DNA from: Flavobacteriaceae bacterium
GTDB taxonomy: Bacteria > Bacteroidota > Bacteroidia > Flavobacteriales > Flavobacteriaceae
NCBI GenBank assembly: GCA_947371275.1
Contig: CANBOV010000007.1
Location: 1-54,210, forward strand
DNA length: 54,210 bases
Direction of reading: 5' to 3'
Part shown: piece after piece, positions 18,492-29,027 of the stretch
Position numbering within the stretch: position 1 is the first letter of the stretch
Layout: every line of letters begins with the position of its first letter
The notes under the pieces: generated by a model
Databases searched by the model: none
The model's input: the letters and a program-made list of their open reading frames with translations, nothing else
Told to the model about the DNA's origin: nothing
Made by a program: the position numbers and the translations under genes

Positions 18492-18519
18492 AAAAGCCCC
18501 GAGTAATCGGGGCTTTTTT
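18492..18519 (+). terminator. Terminator after rpsA
   Basis: AAAAGCCCCGA (18492-18502), loop GTAA, TCGGGGCTTTT (18507-18517), then T's. Confidence 0.92.
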
Positions 18520-18727
18520 AATTTTAAATAGTTCCTTGCAATGCTGAAGGCAATAATTGCTATAAGTAAGGAATTGCATGCGAATCCAACGTAAATAAGT
18601 TCTCTATCTTAGCATTTATTCTCTTCATGTGAAATTAAATTCTCTTTCTAAAGGTTTGAATGCGCTTCTGTTGGGAATTACATTCCTAAATAAACTATTG
18701 GATGCGCTTCGAAGGGTAATGGTAGCT

Positions 18728-19648
18728 TTATTTAATTCCCAATAAAAATTCCAATGGAAAATGAAAGCGCTCATGCCATGACTTTTCAGAATGATCATTC
18801 CCTGGAAAGAACTTGGTTAACCATTGAGAAGGCCTGTAACCTTTTGTTACCATTACTTTGTCAACTTCTACTTGCAGTTTTGGATACATGGCGTCTAAAG
18901 TTTGATCCCCATAATCAAAATAGAGTTTGTGGCTGGTAGGTTTAGGAAGATTTTTTTTCAAATACCCTAAAAATGCTTCTGGCATCGGATTGTCTGCCGC
19001 TATAAATGTACCAGGCCAATGGGTTGACATACAAGCCGCACCTGCAAAAACTTTTGGATACTCACAAATAGCATACATCGAAATCAAACCGCCCATACTA
19101 GATCCCGCAATAAAAGTATGATCCTTGTCTGCCTTTGTAGCATAAGTTTTGTCAATGTAGGGCTTAAGTTCTTTGACCAAAAATTTCAAATAATTATCGG
19201 ATACAGGTTGAAAAGCTCCTTTAACTCTTCCTGCTTTTTGCAACTGTGCCGTCACCGTGTCTTGTTGCACCTTAGTTAATTGCTCAAACGGTTTTTGAGG
19301 AAAATATTCATAATGGCGCTTCTGACTATTATTCCATATCCCCACAATAATAAAGGGTTGTGTCTTTCCATCTTTAATTAATTGCCCAGCAACTTCATCA
19401 ACTTCCCAGGCTTGCTTGTTCCAAGTAATAGCCGCATCATACAACATTTGACCATCGTGCATATATAAAACGGCATACTTATTTGTCTTAGAATACCCAT
19501 CAGGTAACCAAACATCAACATTACGAGAATCAACATATTTTGATGCAAATTGTGTTATGTGATCTAGTTTTCCTGACGTCACACTTGCTTCTTGTGCCAT
19601 AGCAGTTATTGTTATGAGTAAAAAAAGTGCAGCTAATTTAAATTTCAT
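18728..19648 (-). CDS. Secreted esterase-like alpha/beta hydrolase
   Basis: A 306-residue protein with a signal peptide (cut after about TAMAQ, residue 19) and a putative-esterase domain of the enterochelin esterase/feruloyl esterase D type. The nucleophile motif is GSSMG with Ser184; KYAVLYMHDGQML holds the oxyanion region; a late His in GNDHSEKSWHERF probably completes the triad. The likely site is periplasmic or extracellular; the ester substrate is unknown. Its ATG is 3 nt after the stop of the 1701-residue T9SS protein, so the two are probably one transcript. Confidence 0.85.
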   Translation of the reverse strand: MKFKLAALFLLITITAMAQEASVTSGKLDHITQFASKYVDSRNVDVWLPDGYSKTNKYAVLYMHDGQMLYDAAITWNKQAWEVDEVAGQLIKDGKTQPFIIVGIWNNSQKRHYEYFPQKPFEQLTKVQQDTVTAQLQKAGRVKGAFQPVSDNYLKFLVKELKPYIDKTYATKADKDHTFIAGSSMGGLISMYAICEYPKVFAGAACMSTHWPGTFIAADNPMPEAFLGYLKKNLPKPTSHKLYFDYGDQTLDAMYPKLQVEVDKVMVTKGYRPSQWLTKFFPGNDHSEKSWHERFHFPLEFLLGIK

Positions 19649-19651
19649 ATA

Positions 19652-22600
19652 TTATCGTTTTAATGCAAAATGCCCATTAACATTACGGCCATCTTTAAAT
19701 TGTACGGTAAACCAATAATCGTCGGCTGGCATCTCTTGATCATTATAGGTGCCATCCCAACCCGCACTGATTGGCTTAATTTGGGTCAGCAGTTTACCAT
19801 AACGGTCAAAAATGTAAATCACCGAACCAGCATTGGATGAGAGCGGACTTATACCCTTTACATTCCAATAATCATGAAATCCATCTCCGTTTGGTGTGAA
19901 ATAATGGGGTATGCCTAATACAGCAACCGGAATCGGACCTACTATACCACAACCGTTTTGATCACGCACATACAACTCGTGCAGTCCCATGGGTACATTG
20001 TTAAAGAAACCCGCAGCTCTATATGGACCAGCAATGTCATCCAATGCAAATTCATAAATTCCAGTACCATTTATACTCACTAAAATCGAATTGATTTCAG
20101 TCATGTCAGTTACGCTAATATTTTGTATGCTGGCGATTTCCGATTTTATAACTTTAATCATTCGGGTCTTGTAACATCCAAAATTATTGGTAACCTTAAC
20201 ACTATACATGCCGGCATTACTGGCAATAAAGGTGGCATTGGTACTTCCAGGTAAAGGAGCACCATTCAAATACCACTGATAAGCATAAGCATTAGGTATC
20301 GTGCTGTCTATAATTCCAGCATCTAAAGTAATTTGCGTACTAGGAGCACAAATCAAAAACGTGTCGTCTTGGTCAATTTTTGGTGTAGGATGCACGATGA
20401 ACGGAATTATAAGTTCGGCAGTACAAGCAGTGTTAATAGGGTTTTCTACCACCACTTTTACGTTTTGGGTAGCAGTGGTAAACGGATTGGGAAGCGGACT
20501 AGGCAATGGGTTATTATTAGCATCAAAATAATACACATTCATTCCCGTTTGGGTACCTAATATGGTCGACTGAAAATTAGTAGTATCAAAATTTAAGATA
20601 CCATCTTGGTACAAAGAATCATCTTCATCATCACAAAACGACGTTTGATTTATCGGTATAGCAAAAGCTTGAGGCAAATCGTCAACAATAAACTGTAATG
20701 TTTCTTCGTCATAACAGGGTTGACCACCCGTTAATGTACTATTGTTGTTAACCCTAATCGTGATATTTTGTGTGCCACTTAAAACCAACGGATTGGGAAG
20801 TGGCGTACTTAATTGAGTGCCATCAGACAAATAATAAGTAACATTAGCATTCGTTTGACCATTTAATACTAAGGCTTGTATAGTACTAGTGTCAAATCCA
20901 TAAGAACCATCTTGATCATCATCACAATGACGAATTAAGTTAGTAGCATTAATGGCATTTGCAAAAGGCAAAGGTTCTACAACAATCGTAAAAGATTTAT
21001 AGCCATAACAAGAATTGTCAACGGTACTGTCTACTCTTATCCAAATAGTTTGTGTATTTGGAAAGCCAATATTTCTATAATTATTAGGGTCTGGAATTGC
21101 CAATGAATTACCCGCTGCGTCGGTCTCAGCTAGAAAATCAGCTTCAGTTTTATAGTATTTGATAGAAACGTTGTTAGGTAATATAGCTTGTAAACTAGCC
21201 GTAATGCCACTAAAATTAAATTGTGATATCCCATCTCGATCATCATTCACCGCATCAAAATAGTCGTCGCATTTGTATTTGTATGAATTAGGAATTGGGA
21301 AGTTGGCCGGGATCTGCGTAGCCGATACGATCAAATCAATACGTCCCACCGTATAACAACCATGATTATTTTCAACTCGCACATAAACACTGCCATTGCC
21401 TGTAGTGTAAGCAATTGGGTTTAAAATTTCAAGAGCGCCATTCGCAGTATTGGCTGCTAGTAAAGTAGTGAAGTAACGAAAAGTTTCGATAGCATAGTTG
21501 GCCGAAATCACATCGTTCTTTTGTGTTAGATTAAAGGTAGAAATACCATCAGTATCGGCATCACACTGCTTTAAGGTAATCACACTTGTTACAACAGGTT
21601 TAGCATAAACAGTCATCATTCCAGCATTCGAATACAAACCACAACTGTTACCCGCACGATTCAAAAAAACACGATACATGTTGTTGTTCATTGAGGCTGT
21701 TATAGTCGAAAACTGCAAAGTACCAGTAGTCACCCCCGAATAAACAATAGTATTGGTTAGGTTTGTCCAAGTGATTCCATTATCAGTAGAGAGTTGCCAT
21801 TGAAAAGTAGTTACTGGAGTACCCAGTGTAATCGTTAACGAAGTAGGCTGCATCTCACAACCTATAAAATTATTTGGTTGCGTAATAATACTGATGGGGG
21901 CCTGAATGATATAATTGCCATTAGGAACCGTATATCCACTTGTACTGGAAACTAATCCATGGGCTAGATAGACCGTTGGGGAATCGTTACCCAATACACC
22001 ATCATTATTGGAATCAGAAAAATTTGCCTCTGTAACATCATTACAGCCATCACCATCACTATCGGTCTCTACGTAATTTAGTATTCCATCACCGTCACTA
22101 TCGGCTAACGTATAGTTTAAAACACCATTATCTAATGCGGTCTCAGTGCTATTCGCCTGTCCATTACTGCCTACTGATGTTGTAATGATTCCAGTAATAT
22201 TACTACTGTTCCCCGGACTGCCCGATTCAATGACATCAAAAATACCATCATTATCACTATCTAAATCCAAATAGTTAGGGTCGGTATCTCCATCATTGTT
22301 GGCCGGCGTTATGCCGTTGCCATACATATCATCGATCCCATCGCCATTAACGTCAACATGCGATAACGCCACCACATTGGTTCCTTGATTTTCAACAAAA
22401 TCGGGTATAGCATCATTATCACTGTCATTATCTATTTGATCCGCTATTCCGTCGTTGTCAGAATCATTTGGAACACAAGTTGCCACTAGTCGCAAGGTTA
22501 CCTTGCTAATAAGATCTGAGATGTTAGTATTCGTTATTTTTAAAGAACTAATGGAATTTCCTCTAATAGAAAAAGTGCCCGTGCCAGCAACTAAAGGCAC

Positions 22601-24757
22601 ATTGCCATTCAGTCGAAAGCGAATTTCAAAAGAGGAATATTGGGTAATGTTGTTCTCGTATATCCCATCATAATTGGTGTCTATCAAGATTTGATTATCC
22701 GGATTCAGTATTGTCAAGGTTCGGTTTACAGGACAACTTATTCTTATTTCAGTGTCTGAACTTAATAAGTCTTGAGCGGCAGCCGTCAAAGCATAACTAA
22801 CCGCTAGACTAATCGGATTAGTGAAAGCAACCGTATAGCTAACACTGTTATCTTTTCCTAAGGCAGTTTCCGTTATAAATTGACCGGTTGCATCTCCAAC
22901 TATCGGAGTAGCGGCAGGGACTCCCGTTCCATTTAAGTCAACGGTTCCAGTAAATGAATTGGTATAATTACCTACTGATACTACTCCCAAAGCCGTTGCG
23001 GCTAAATTCAAATTTTGATCTCCATAAGACTCGCTACAATTGGTCAATCCATCATTGTCATTATCCAAATCAATATTATCATTAATCCCGTCATTATCTC
23101 GGTCTGGCGGACAATCACTAACAGGTATTGTGTCCGAATTTACAGGTGTACTACAACTGGCAATCGTAGCCGAAACATAATAAATTCCGGGTTGGGTTGG
23201 AATATAAAGATTACCACTGGCAGTAGTAATCTGGCTACCATTAAAATACCAGTCTATTTGATTAAACGGATTCAGTGAATTAACCGTTAAGTTCGTATTT
23301 GGGATACAACTAGATTGTGTTAGGTCTACCTGATTAAACGAGATCTCAGGTTTAAATGTAAATCCCGAAAAGAATCCTCCAAAGGTGGCGGCATCACTTG
23401 ATCCATAGGCAGCTAAATATAATTCTCCACTTGAAAAGCAAGAAACATTACCTGTTAAACCAGTAATGACATAGGTCTCATAGTTAGCATTCGCATTCAC
23501 TGCAATTGGGCCATTTACTATCCCAGGTAACGTCGCGAGCGAATAAGAAACACCGTCAATAATAAAATTTAAAGTCGAACCGGTTTGCGTTACAATTGTA
23601 ACACGTCCAGTAAACTGACGATCACCTATATAATCAATAAAAGGGATGTTATCAATGACGTGTGGGGTTTTACAACTTAAAGGAGGTACAAAAAACAGCT
23701 CCTGATTGGCCTGACTAGGTAAACCATCATCTCCCACACTCTGATAAGCAAATATGTTTTTGCCCACGAGGGTAGTCGGATTTTTTGTAGTTACATACAA
23801 ATTACCATTAGAATTAAAATCTGAACCATGAAGCGCTATGTATTGGCCTGCGTTTAAAGTGTAATTCGGACTCAAAGCACCATCTAAATAAATCTCAGTA
23901 TCGTCTTCATCGGCTACTAATAAAACGCGTTCTACATTATTTAGCCCCGTGCTTTTAATAAATATGTAATCGGTTCCAGTTCGGTCTGCCGGTACTATTT
24001 GATCAAATCCCAAATCCAAATTACTCATTTCGCCATTAGTACCCCCAAAAGAACCACAATTTAAAGCAATGGGTTTGTCCGATGTGACTAAGGATCCTAT
24101 AAGCCCATCTCTATTGGAATTATTAGGTCCCTGTACTGCCATGACATAACTTTCTCCACTGTTCAAAGTAATGCTAAAGGGATTGCTTCCGGTATTGCTG
24201 TTTATTACAGTAACACCTGGTTTAATGCCATCAAAATTAACGGTAGTGTTGTTTTCTGTAGCTAATACTGATACAAAAGTATAATGGACAACTCCATAAG
24301 AAGGAGCATTTTCATTAGTAAAGGCACCAATACGGAATCGATTTCCTAACGAAGCCAATCCCTTTGAAACCAATTCTCCAGCTTGATTCCCATTTCCTGC
24401 CGTTACTCGAGCTGATACGTATACTAAATCATCAGCTTCGACAATATAGCCCTTGTTATTTAATATGTTTGAGGTTATGCTAGCATCTACGTGCAATTGG
24501 GTATCATTACCATAACCAATATCGTAAATATAAGGGGTGTCTCGTGAAACAGTACCCAAAATAGTGGTACCGCCCAATTCAATAATTTTAAAATTAATAG
24601 GAGTAATACTAGGTGTAGAGATATATAAATATTGCTCTTCCGCAGTTAATGTTGATGCTCCCGATAATGGCGGTATATAATGAGTTTTGCTAAATTGTGA
24701 ATAACAATTCGTGCCTAAGCTGAAAAAAATAAGGACAAAAAAAAAGTACTTTTTCAT
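19652..24757 (-). CDS. Large T9SS type B cargo protein with IgGFc-binding-like domain and thrombospondin type 3 repeats
   Basis: A 1701-residue secreted protein. A signal peptide ends at about NCYSQ. Residues about 30-470 look like the IgGFc-binding N-terminal fold found in bacterial adhesins (repeated beta-strands with [19 protein letters not shown]). Asp-rich thrombospondin type 3 calcium-binding repeats ([14 protein letters not shown]) lie near 550-573 and 765-912. Several Cys-containing repeats (about 1070-1520, each with a [15 protein letters not shown] core) and a PKD/Ig-like segment follow. The last about 90 residues ([12 protein letters not shown] to GHFALKR) are a type B T9SS sorting domain (gliding motility-associated C-terminal family). 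It is therefore exported by the type IX system, one part of which (porQ) is encoded at 13281. Probably a surface adhesin. Confidence 0.85.
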   Translation of the reverse strand: MKKYFFFVLIFFSLGTNCYSQFSKTHYIPPLSGASTLTAEEQYLYISTPSITPINFKIIELGGTTILGTVSRDTPYIYDIGYGNDTQLHVDASITSNILNNKGYIVEADDLVYVSARVTAGNGNQAGELVSKGLASLGNRFRIGAFTNENAPSYGVVHYTFVSVLATENNTTVNFDGIKPGVTVINSNTGSNPFSITLNSGESYVMAVQGPNNSNRDGLIGSLVTSDKPIALNCGSFGGTNGEMSNLDLGFDQIVPADRTGTDYIFIKSTGLNNVERVLLVADEDDTEIYLDGALSPNYTLNAGQYIALHGSDFNSNGNLYVTTKNPTTLVGKNIFAYQSVGDDGLPSQANQELFFVPPLSCKTPHVIDNIPFIDYIGDRQFTGRVTIVTQTGSTLNFIIDGVSYSLATLPGIVNGPIAVNANANYETYVITGLTGNVSCFSSGELYLAAYGSSDAATFGGFFSGFTFKPEISFNQVDLTQSSCIPNTNLTVNSLNPFNQIDWYFNGSQITTASGNLYIPTQPGIYYVSATIASCSTPVNSDTIPVSDCPPDRDNDGINDNIDLDNDNDGLTNCSESYGDQNLNLAATALGVVSVGNYTNSFTGTVDLNGTGVPAATPIVGDATGQFITETALGKDNSVSYTVAFTNPISLAVSYALTAAAQDLLSSDTEIRISCPVNRTLTILNPDNQILIDTNYDGIYENNITQYSSFEIRFRLNGNVPLVAGTGTFSIRGNSISSLKITNTNISDLISKVTLRLVATCVPNDSDNDGIADQIDNDSDNDAIPDFVENQGTNVVALSHVDVNGDGIDDMYGNGITPANNDGDTDPNYLDLDSDNDGIFDVIESGSPGNSSNITGIITTSVGSNGQANSTETALDNGVLNYTLADSDGDGILNYVETDSDGDGCNDVTEANFSDSNNDGVLGNDSPTVYLAHGLVSSTSGYTVPNGNYIIQAPISIITQPNNFIGCEMQPTSLTITLGTPVTTFQWQLSTDNGITWTNLTNTIVYSGVTTGTLQFSTITASMNNNMYRVFLNRAGNSCGLYSNAGMMTVYAKPVVTSVITLKQCDADTDGISTFNLTQKNDVISANYAIETFRYFTTLLAANTANGALEILNPIAYTTGNGSVYVRVENNHGCYTVGRIDLIVSATQIPANFPIPNSYKYKCDDYFDAVNDDRDGISQFNFSGITASLQAILPNNVSIKYYKTEADFLAETDAAGNSLAIPDPNNYRNIGFPNTQTIWIRVDSTVDNSCYGYKSFTIVVEPLPFANAINATNLIRHCDDDQDGSYGFDTSTIQALVLNGQTNANVTYYLSDGTQLSTPLPNPLVLSGTQNITIRVNNNSTLTGGQPCYDEETLQFIVDDLPQAFAIPINQTSFCDDEDDSLYQDGILNFDTTNFQSTILGTQTGMNVYYFDANNNPLPSPLPNPFTTATQNVKVVVENPINTACTAELIIPFIVHPTPKIDQDDTFLICAPSTQITLDAGIIDSTIPNAYAYQWYLNGAPLPGSTNATFIASNAGMYSVKVTNNFGCYKTRMIKVIKSEIASIQNISVTDMTEINSILVSINGTGIYEFALDDIAGPYRAAGFFNNVPMGLHELYVRDQNGCGIVGPIPVAVLGIPHYFTPNGDGFHDYWNVKGISPLSSNAGSVIYIFDRYGKLLTQIKPISAGWDGTYNDQEMPADDYWFTVQFKDGRNVNGHFALKR

Positions 24758-24779
24758 CTGCTAAAATTAGCAAATAATT

Positions 24780-24820
24780 AAGTAAACTTAAAAACAATTA
24801 GGTGTGTTTTAAGTTTACTT
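24780..24820 (-). terminator. Terminator of the ABC transporter operon
   Basis: A perfect 14-bp inverted repeat: AAGTAAACTTAAAA (24780-24793) and TTTTAAGTTTACTT (24807-24820), 13-nt loop, directly after the permease stop on the minus strand. It is AT-rich with no long T-run, so efficiency is uncertain. Confidence 0.6.
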
Positions 24821-24840
24821 TAAGAAATACAACTATTTGA

Positions 24841-25677
24841 TTATAAATCTCGTTTCTTGATAATTACATAAGAAAAGTAAAGAAAGATTCCTGTCCATGC
24901 GAATACAATTAAAATTGAACTAAAATGAACGCCGTAGTCCTTGATGTTGTTGGCACCAATAGCAGTTTGAATATTTTTAATAATAGACAATCTACTGAAA
25001 GGTTCTACGATTAAATTACTCATCGATTCCAATGGGAAAAATTGCATGATTTGAGACGAGGTATCATTTTTTGGAAAAACTTTAAATGTTAAAACTCCCT
25101 TGGTAATCCCTTCAATAATGTTCCAAACAAATAAAAATCCAATAGCAAATGCAGAGCGTTTTACTAAAACACCCAGAAATAAACAGAAAGAAAAGAAACC
25201 TACCAATTTGACAAAGTAAGCGACTAAATATTCTAAATCCGAAAATACTATGCCAAATTCAGTGTAAGATGAAAAACTATAGCCCAAAATTAGGGACATG
25301 ATAAAAATAAATAGGGTTGAGGCAAAGGCAAATAAAATAACCGTCAAGAATTTTGAAAGTACAAATTCTTTTTTACTCATACCATCAATCAAGTTTTGCT
25401 TCAAGGTTCCATAACTATACTCATTTGCCATCATGGAAACAATAACAATAGCTAAAAAGAATTTTAAAATAGCAGCGATATAGGTGTTAAAATGCCAAAT
25501 GAAAGGGAAATTAAAAATACCCATTTCGGCAAAATGTAATTTGAAATTGCCAAGATTAAATTTAATTGAGGCTATTAACGCAATAAAAGAGAGTATAACA
25601 AAATAACTTATGGTCAAAACTCGACTGGCACGGTTTTTCCAAATTTTCTGTAATTCTATAGAAAGTAATCGTTTCAT
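24841..25677 (-). CDS. ABC-2 type transporter permease
   Basis: A 278-residue membrane protein with about six hydrophobic segments, the first near residues 18-38 after a basic start (MKRLLSIELQKIWKNRASR). The block MANEYSYGTLKQNLIDGMSKKEFVLSKFL is the conserved cytoplasmic loop of ABC-2 permeases of the gliding/Nos/Bce-like type. It follows the ATPase gene by 9 nt, so together they form an exporter. The substrate is unknown. GldF and GldG differ in sequence and arrangement, so I do not call it gldF. Confidence 0.85.
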   Translation of the reverse strand: MKRLLSIELQKIWKNRASRVLTISYFVILSFIALIASIKFNLGNFKLHFAEMGIFNFPFIWHFNTYIAAILKFFLAIVIVSMMANEYSYGTLKQNLIDGMSKKEFVLSKFLTVILFAFASTLFIFIMSLILGYSFSSYTEFGIVFSDLEYLVAYFVKLVGFFSFCLFLGVLVKRSAFAIGFLFVWNIIEGITKGVLTFKVFPKNDTSSQIMQFFPLESMSNLIVEPFSRLSIIKNIQTAIGANNIKDYGVHFSSILIVFAWTGIFLYFSYVIIKKRDL

Positions 25678-25686
25678 CAGTCTTTT

Positions 25687-26583
25687 TTATTTATTGGTTA
25701 AGGCTAAAAATTGTTCTTCTAAACTCATTTTCTTGTGAACTAAATGCTGTAGACAAACACCACGATCAAATAAATAGCGATTCAATTCGGCAGCATCTAC
25801 CGCATGTTTAAAATAAACCAATACTTTTCCTTCGGATTCCAAAACGCGGTCTACCTCAGGATGTTCTTTTACTAATTCAATAAGTTGAGTTTGATTTACG
25901 GCTTGTAATTCCATAAAACCACTATTATTACTCATGCCATCTACCGTCCCATTATATAAGATTTCACCAAATCGCAATACCAAAACATGACTGCATACCT
26001 TTTCAACTTCATCAAGCAAGTGTGAAGCCAGTAAAATAGTAGTCCCTTGGGAAGCAATTAAGCGTATGATATCGCGTATTTGATGGATTCCTTGTGGGTC
26101 CAATCCATTTGTGGGTTCGTCCAGGATTAAAATCTCAGGGTCATTCAATAGGGCAGAAGCTATCGCCAATCGCTGCTTCATCCCCAACGAAAAGGTCTTA
26201 AACTTACTGTCTTTTCGATCAGTCAACCCTACGATTTCAAGTTTTTCTGTTATTTTGGAGTAGTCAATGCCTTTGATTTTACAAACCAATTCAAGGTTTT
26301 CTTCAGCCGACATATAAGGATAGAAATTAGGACGCTCGATAATTGCTCCTACTTTCTTTAAGGCTTCATGGGTGGGCATACTACCCCCAAACCAAGAGTA
26401 TTCTCCAGAAGTTTTATTGACAACATTTAAGACGATTCCTAGTGTAGTCGACTTACCACTGCCGTTTGGTCCTAAAATGCCATAGACGTTGCCTTTTTGT
26501 ATCTCTAACGAAACATTCTTAACAGCATGTATTTTGCCGTAATGTTTGTTTAGGTTTTTAATAGTAAGTATTGCTGATTCCAA
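25687..26583 (-). CDS. ABC transporter ATP-binding protein
   Basis: A 298-residue ABC ATPase energising the permease encoded next to it. Walker A GPNGSGKST (about 37-45), signature FSLGMKQRLAIASALL, Walker B ILILDEPTNGLDPQG and the switch His in LLASHLLDEVEKV are all intact. The C-terminal about 80 residues form the extra domain common in ABC-2 systems. The start is TTG at 26583: the nearby ATG at 26588-26590 is out of frame, and homologous ATPases begin about six residues before LTIKNLNKHYG, as here. Confidence 0.92.
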   Translation of the reverse strand: MESAILTIKNLNKHYGKIHAVKNVSLEIQKGNVYGILGPNGSGKSTTLGIVLNVVNKTSGEYSWFGGSMPTHEALKKVGAIIERPNFYPYMSAEENLELVCKIKGIDYSKITEKLEIVGLTDRKDSKFKTFSLGMKQRLAIASALLNDPEILILDEPTNGLDPQGIHQIRDIIRLIASQGTTILLASHLLDEVEKVCSHVLVLRFGEILYNGTVDGMSNNSGFMELQAVNQTQLIELVKEHPEVDRVLESEGKVLVYFKHAVDAAELNRYLFDRGVCLQHLVHKKMSLEEQFLALTNK

Positions 26584-26630
26584 AGTTCATTGATTTTGAT
26601 TATAGGTAGGACGATGGAACCCTTACTTTG

Positions 26631-26930
26631 TTACTGATCCTTCTTATGAAAATAAAAACGAGCAACAAATTGTTTTTTTAATTGCAAGTAAAAGAGGGTT
26701 TCATTAATGTCTTTTAGCTTAGTAGTCAACGTTATTTTTTGACCCCTAATGTCATTAGTGGCTTGAATTCTGCATACTTCACATTCAAATTCACTGAAAT
26801 GATTATTCACTTTCTTAGTCTCCACATAACGATGACCAAATAAGGTGCAATAATAGTTTTTCTTAACTATACCATTGGATAAGTAGTTTGTTTTCATGCA
26901 TTTAAGGTTTAGTTTTCGTATAGTAAACAT
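26631..26930 (-). CDS. Small Cys/His-containing protein of unknown function
   Basis: A 99-residue basic protein. It contains CTLFGHRY (about 28-35) and CEVC (about 50-53), a possible four-ligand zinc-binding fold resembling small prophage-type DUF1660 proteins (Cys-x3-Gly-His start). The C-terminal half is Lys-rich without recognisable domains. An internal ATG (26897) would give an 88-residue form starting MKTNYLSNGIVKKNYY; the sequence does not settle which is used, although the candidate promoter ends close to the longer start. I do not recognise its function. Confidence 0.6.
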   Translation of the reverse strand: MFTIRKLNLKCMKTNYLSNGIVKKNYYCTLFGHRYVETKKVNNHFSEFECEVCRIQATNDIRGQKITLTTKLKDINETLFYLQLKKQFVARFYFHKKDQ

Positions 26931-26950
26931 AACAGCTAAACGGTAAAAAG

Positions 26951-26983
26951 CAAAATATAATCGACAAACTACATGATTTCAAT
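26951..26983 (-). promoter_or_regulatory. Candidate promoter of the small Cys/His protein gene
   Basis: On the minus strand ATTG, a 20-nt spacer and TATATTTTG (plus-strand CAAAATATA at 26951-26959, CAAT at 26980-26983). Confidence 0.4.
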
Positions 26984-27035
26984 AATTTCAAATCAAAAAA
27001 ACTTACAAATAGTTGCGCCTTAGGTAGTTACGGCT

Positions 27036-28880
27036 TTACTTGAAGGGAACAATGACAGGTTGACCAATTTGAAAATCAGGTAAGGCCAAATCATCATTTT
27101 TAAACGAATTTGATTTGAAAATATTTGTACCGTCATATGGTATTGAAGGATAGTAAGAAAAAGAAATTTGGAAACTGTTGAATACTAGATAGTCATTGTT
27201 AATCAACATGCCTATACTGAATTTAGAATACAATCGATTGTCAAAAACTTTATTTCCTTCATTGCCCAATAAACCAAAAGTCATATTGTAAAACGGACTA
27301 AAGTGAAATCCATGCCAATTTCCAGGGGCATAGGTCTGGGTTTGAAAAGCTAGGGTTAGCTTTCTGCTGCCATTAATCAAAGGATTATTGAAGCCAGTAA
27401 TACTGTTTTGATCTGATAAAGTAACACGGTCTTTAATAATAGGGGCTCGATGATTTCCAATAACGACCGTAGGTTTTATAAATTGTCTAACCCTCCAATT
27501 TCCGATCGACAGTAAATTAGTAAAATAATTTGCCTCGACCCTAAAGGTGGTCTCTTGCGTACTGCCGTTACTAAAAAAACTACCCCATTGTGCATCCATA
27601 CTCAAATAACCTATGTCAAAATAATTACCATAGGCAAAACGCCCGCTATAATATACTCGTCTAACATTGTTCTTATCTTGGAACCCACCTGTAATTGAAT
27701 ATACTTGCCCATAAGGGACATCTTCTATGATACCAAAATTGAATAAGTATTTGTCTTCGGCAAATTTTCGGGTATTCAAACCAATTGTACCCAAATACAA
27801 TTTTTCTCCCGCAAAGAATTGTTTCGGGTCATAAACTAATTCTGGACGGTTTTCATAGGTTACATTTTTAAATCCAACCGACGCAATAAAATTAGTAGTT
27901 CGATAATCTTCATTCTTACCTCCAAATATTTTAAAGGAATGTCCATACCAATATTCTTGCGTAGCTAATTTAAAATGTTGCTTTGCAAAAACTTGATTTG
28001 CATCCGGCAAAGAATCAATATAAAATCGGTTCTCAAAAAATACTCCACCCGCATTTCGGGTAAATGGGGATAAGAATTGACGTTCTACACGCGCACTTTT
28101 AGTAGTATAATTGTCCAATGAATTCTCATATAGGAATGTAGTGTTTATAAAGGTATTCTTAATGTTATTAATAGAATATTTCGCTTTATAAGCACTCTTA
28201 CCCGTATCAAATCGTTTAGTAATGTCGTTTTGAAATTCATGACCCAATCCCAAAAAATTACGCTCTGTAATTTCAAAATTTCCCTGCGAACTCGAAACGG
28301 CTCCAGTCGGAATCAAACTCCAAGAGTCTAAAACGCGTATCGATATGTCAATTGAATCTTTGCAGTTCGGAATTTCAACGGGTTTAATAATAACACTGCG
28401 CACATACCGTTGCCGACGAATCAAACGTTCCGATTCTTTTGCTAATAATGAATCTAAAGGCTCATTCTTTTTAAACAATAAGAGATTACGTATCGTCCAG
28501 TTCTTGGTTTTGAGATGGAGCCTGTTTCCTGTTTTCTCAAATCCCTTCTCAGGAACATCTTTATAATTGTCCACGCTAAACCCAAAAGGGTCCAAAGTCT
28601 CTATAGTAATATTGCGTATTATTTTTCCCTCGTTACGGTCAAATGCTTTTTTAATAAAAAACCGTTTTCTTTTAGTATTTACAGGAGTTGGTGCTGATTT
28701 CCTATTGGATCTAAACAATAAGCGGTAGATGAAACTTTTTACTTTGCTCTTCTGTGAGTAAGTCTCAATTTTTTTATACACTTTAACCGAATCGTTACCA
28801 CTATTTTTTACTTGCGCCTGCGCTTCAATGCCAGCCAAGCAAAAGAATAGGAGTAGTGCAAAAAAAAGTATATTCTTCAT
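27036..28880 (-). CDS. Outer-membrane beta-barrel protein with POTRA-like domain (BamA/TamA-like)
   Basis: A 614-residue protein with a signal peptide ending near EAQAQ. After a basic region, residues about 85-190 (IIRNITIETLDPFGF ... RYVRSVIIKPVEI) resemble a POTRA domain. It is followed by DISIRVLDSWSLIPTG and ITERNFLGLGHEF, which mark the start of an Omp85-type barrel. The rest is amphipathic strands to the end. It is shorter than true BamA (about 800-900 with five POTRAs). Function is unknown; it could take part in outer-membrane insertion or secretion. It is a single gene with a consensus -7 box upstream. Confidence 0.72.
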   Translation of the reverse strand: MKNILFFALLLFFCLAGIEAQAQVKNSGNDSVKVYKKIETYSQKSKVKSFIYRLLFRSNRKSAPTPVNTKRKRFFIKKAFDRNEGKIIRNITIETLDPFGFSVDNYKDVPEKGFEKTGNRLHLKTKNWTIRNLLLFKKNEPLDSLLAKESERLIRRQRYVRSVIIKPVEIPNCKDSIDISIRVLDSWSLIPTGAVSSSQGNFEITERNFLGLGHEFQNDITKRFDTGKSAYKAKYSINNIKNTFINTTFLYENSLDNYTTKSARVERQFLSPFTRNAGGVFFENRFYIDSLPDANQVFAKQHFKLATQEYWYGHSFKIFGGKNEDYRTTNFIASVGFKNVTYENRPELVYDPKQFFAGEKLYLGTIGLNTRKFAEDKYLFNFGIIEDVPYGQVYSITGGFQDKNNVRRVYYSGRFAYGNYFDIGYLSMDAQWGSFFSNGSTQETTFRVEANYFTNLLSIGNWRVRQFIKPTVVIGNHRAPIIKDRVTLSDQNSITGFNNPLINGSRKLTLAFQTQTYAPGNWHGFHFSPFYNMTFGLLGNEGNKVFDNRLYSKFSIGMLINNDYLVFNSFQISFSYYPSIPYDGTNIFKSNSFKNDDLALPDFQIGQPVIVPFK

Positions 28881-28899
28881 TGGGGGTAAGCCATTTTAA

Positions 28900-28907
28900 C
28901 AAATATA
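28900..28907 (-). promoter_or_regulatory. Candidate -7 box for the POTRA/barrel gene
   Basis: The minus strand reads TATATTTG (plus CAAATATA), an exact consensus, 20 nt before the ATG at 28880. No clear -33 box is found at 19 nt. Confidence 0.5.
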
Positions 28908-28963
28908 AGGCAATTGAACGGCCTTTTGGCAGATTTTAACATTGGTACTAATTGTTTCAAATA

Positions 28964-29004
28964 AAAAATAATCCCCAACTGAAATGAATTGAGGATTATT
29001 TTTT
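28964..29004. terminator. Terminator after the nucleoid-associated protein gene
   Basis: AAAAATAATCC (28964-28974) pairs with GGATTATTTTT (28993-29003); the inner CCAA/TTGA lengthens the stem. A's on the left and T's on the right allow action on both strands; on the minus strand it ends the 30656-29028 unit. Confidence 0.8.
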
Positions 29005-29027
29005 ATGAATTTTAGTAAAAAAGTTTC

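Noticed and set aside
22015..22480. Repetitive DNA (ATCACTATC, ATCATTATC and similar) as a satellite or recombination site
   Set aside because: It encodes the Asp/Asn-rich thrombospondin type 3 repeats of the T9SS protein.
24841..26583. GldF/GldA gliding motility ABC transporter
   Set aside because: The ATPase-permease pair is generic; no GldG or other gld gene is adjacent and the permease sequence has no gld-specific block that I recognise.
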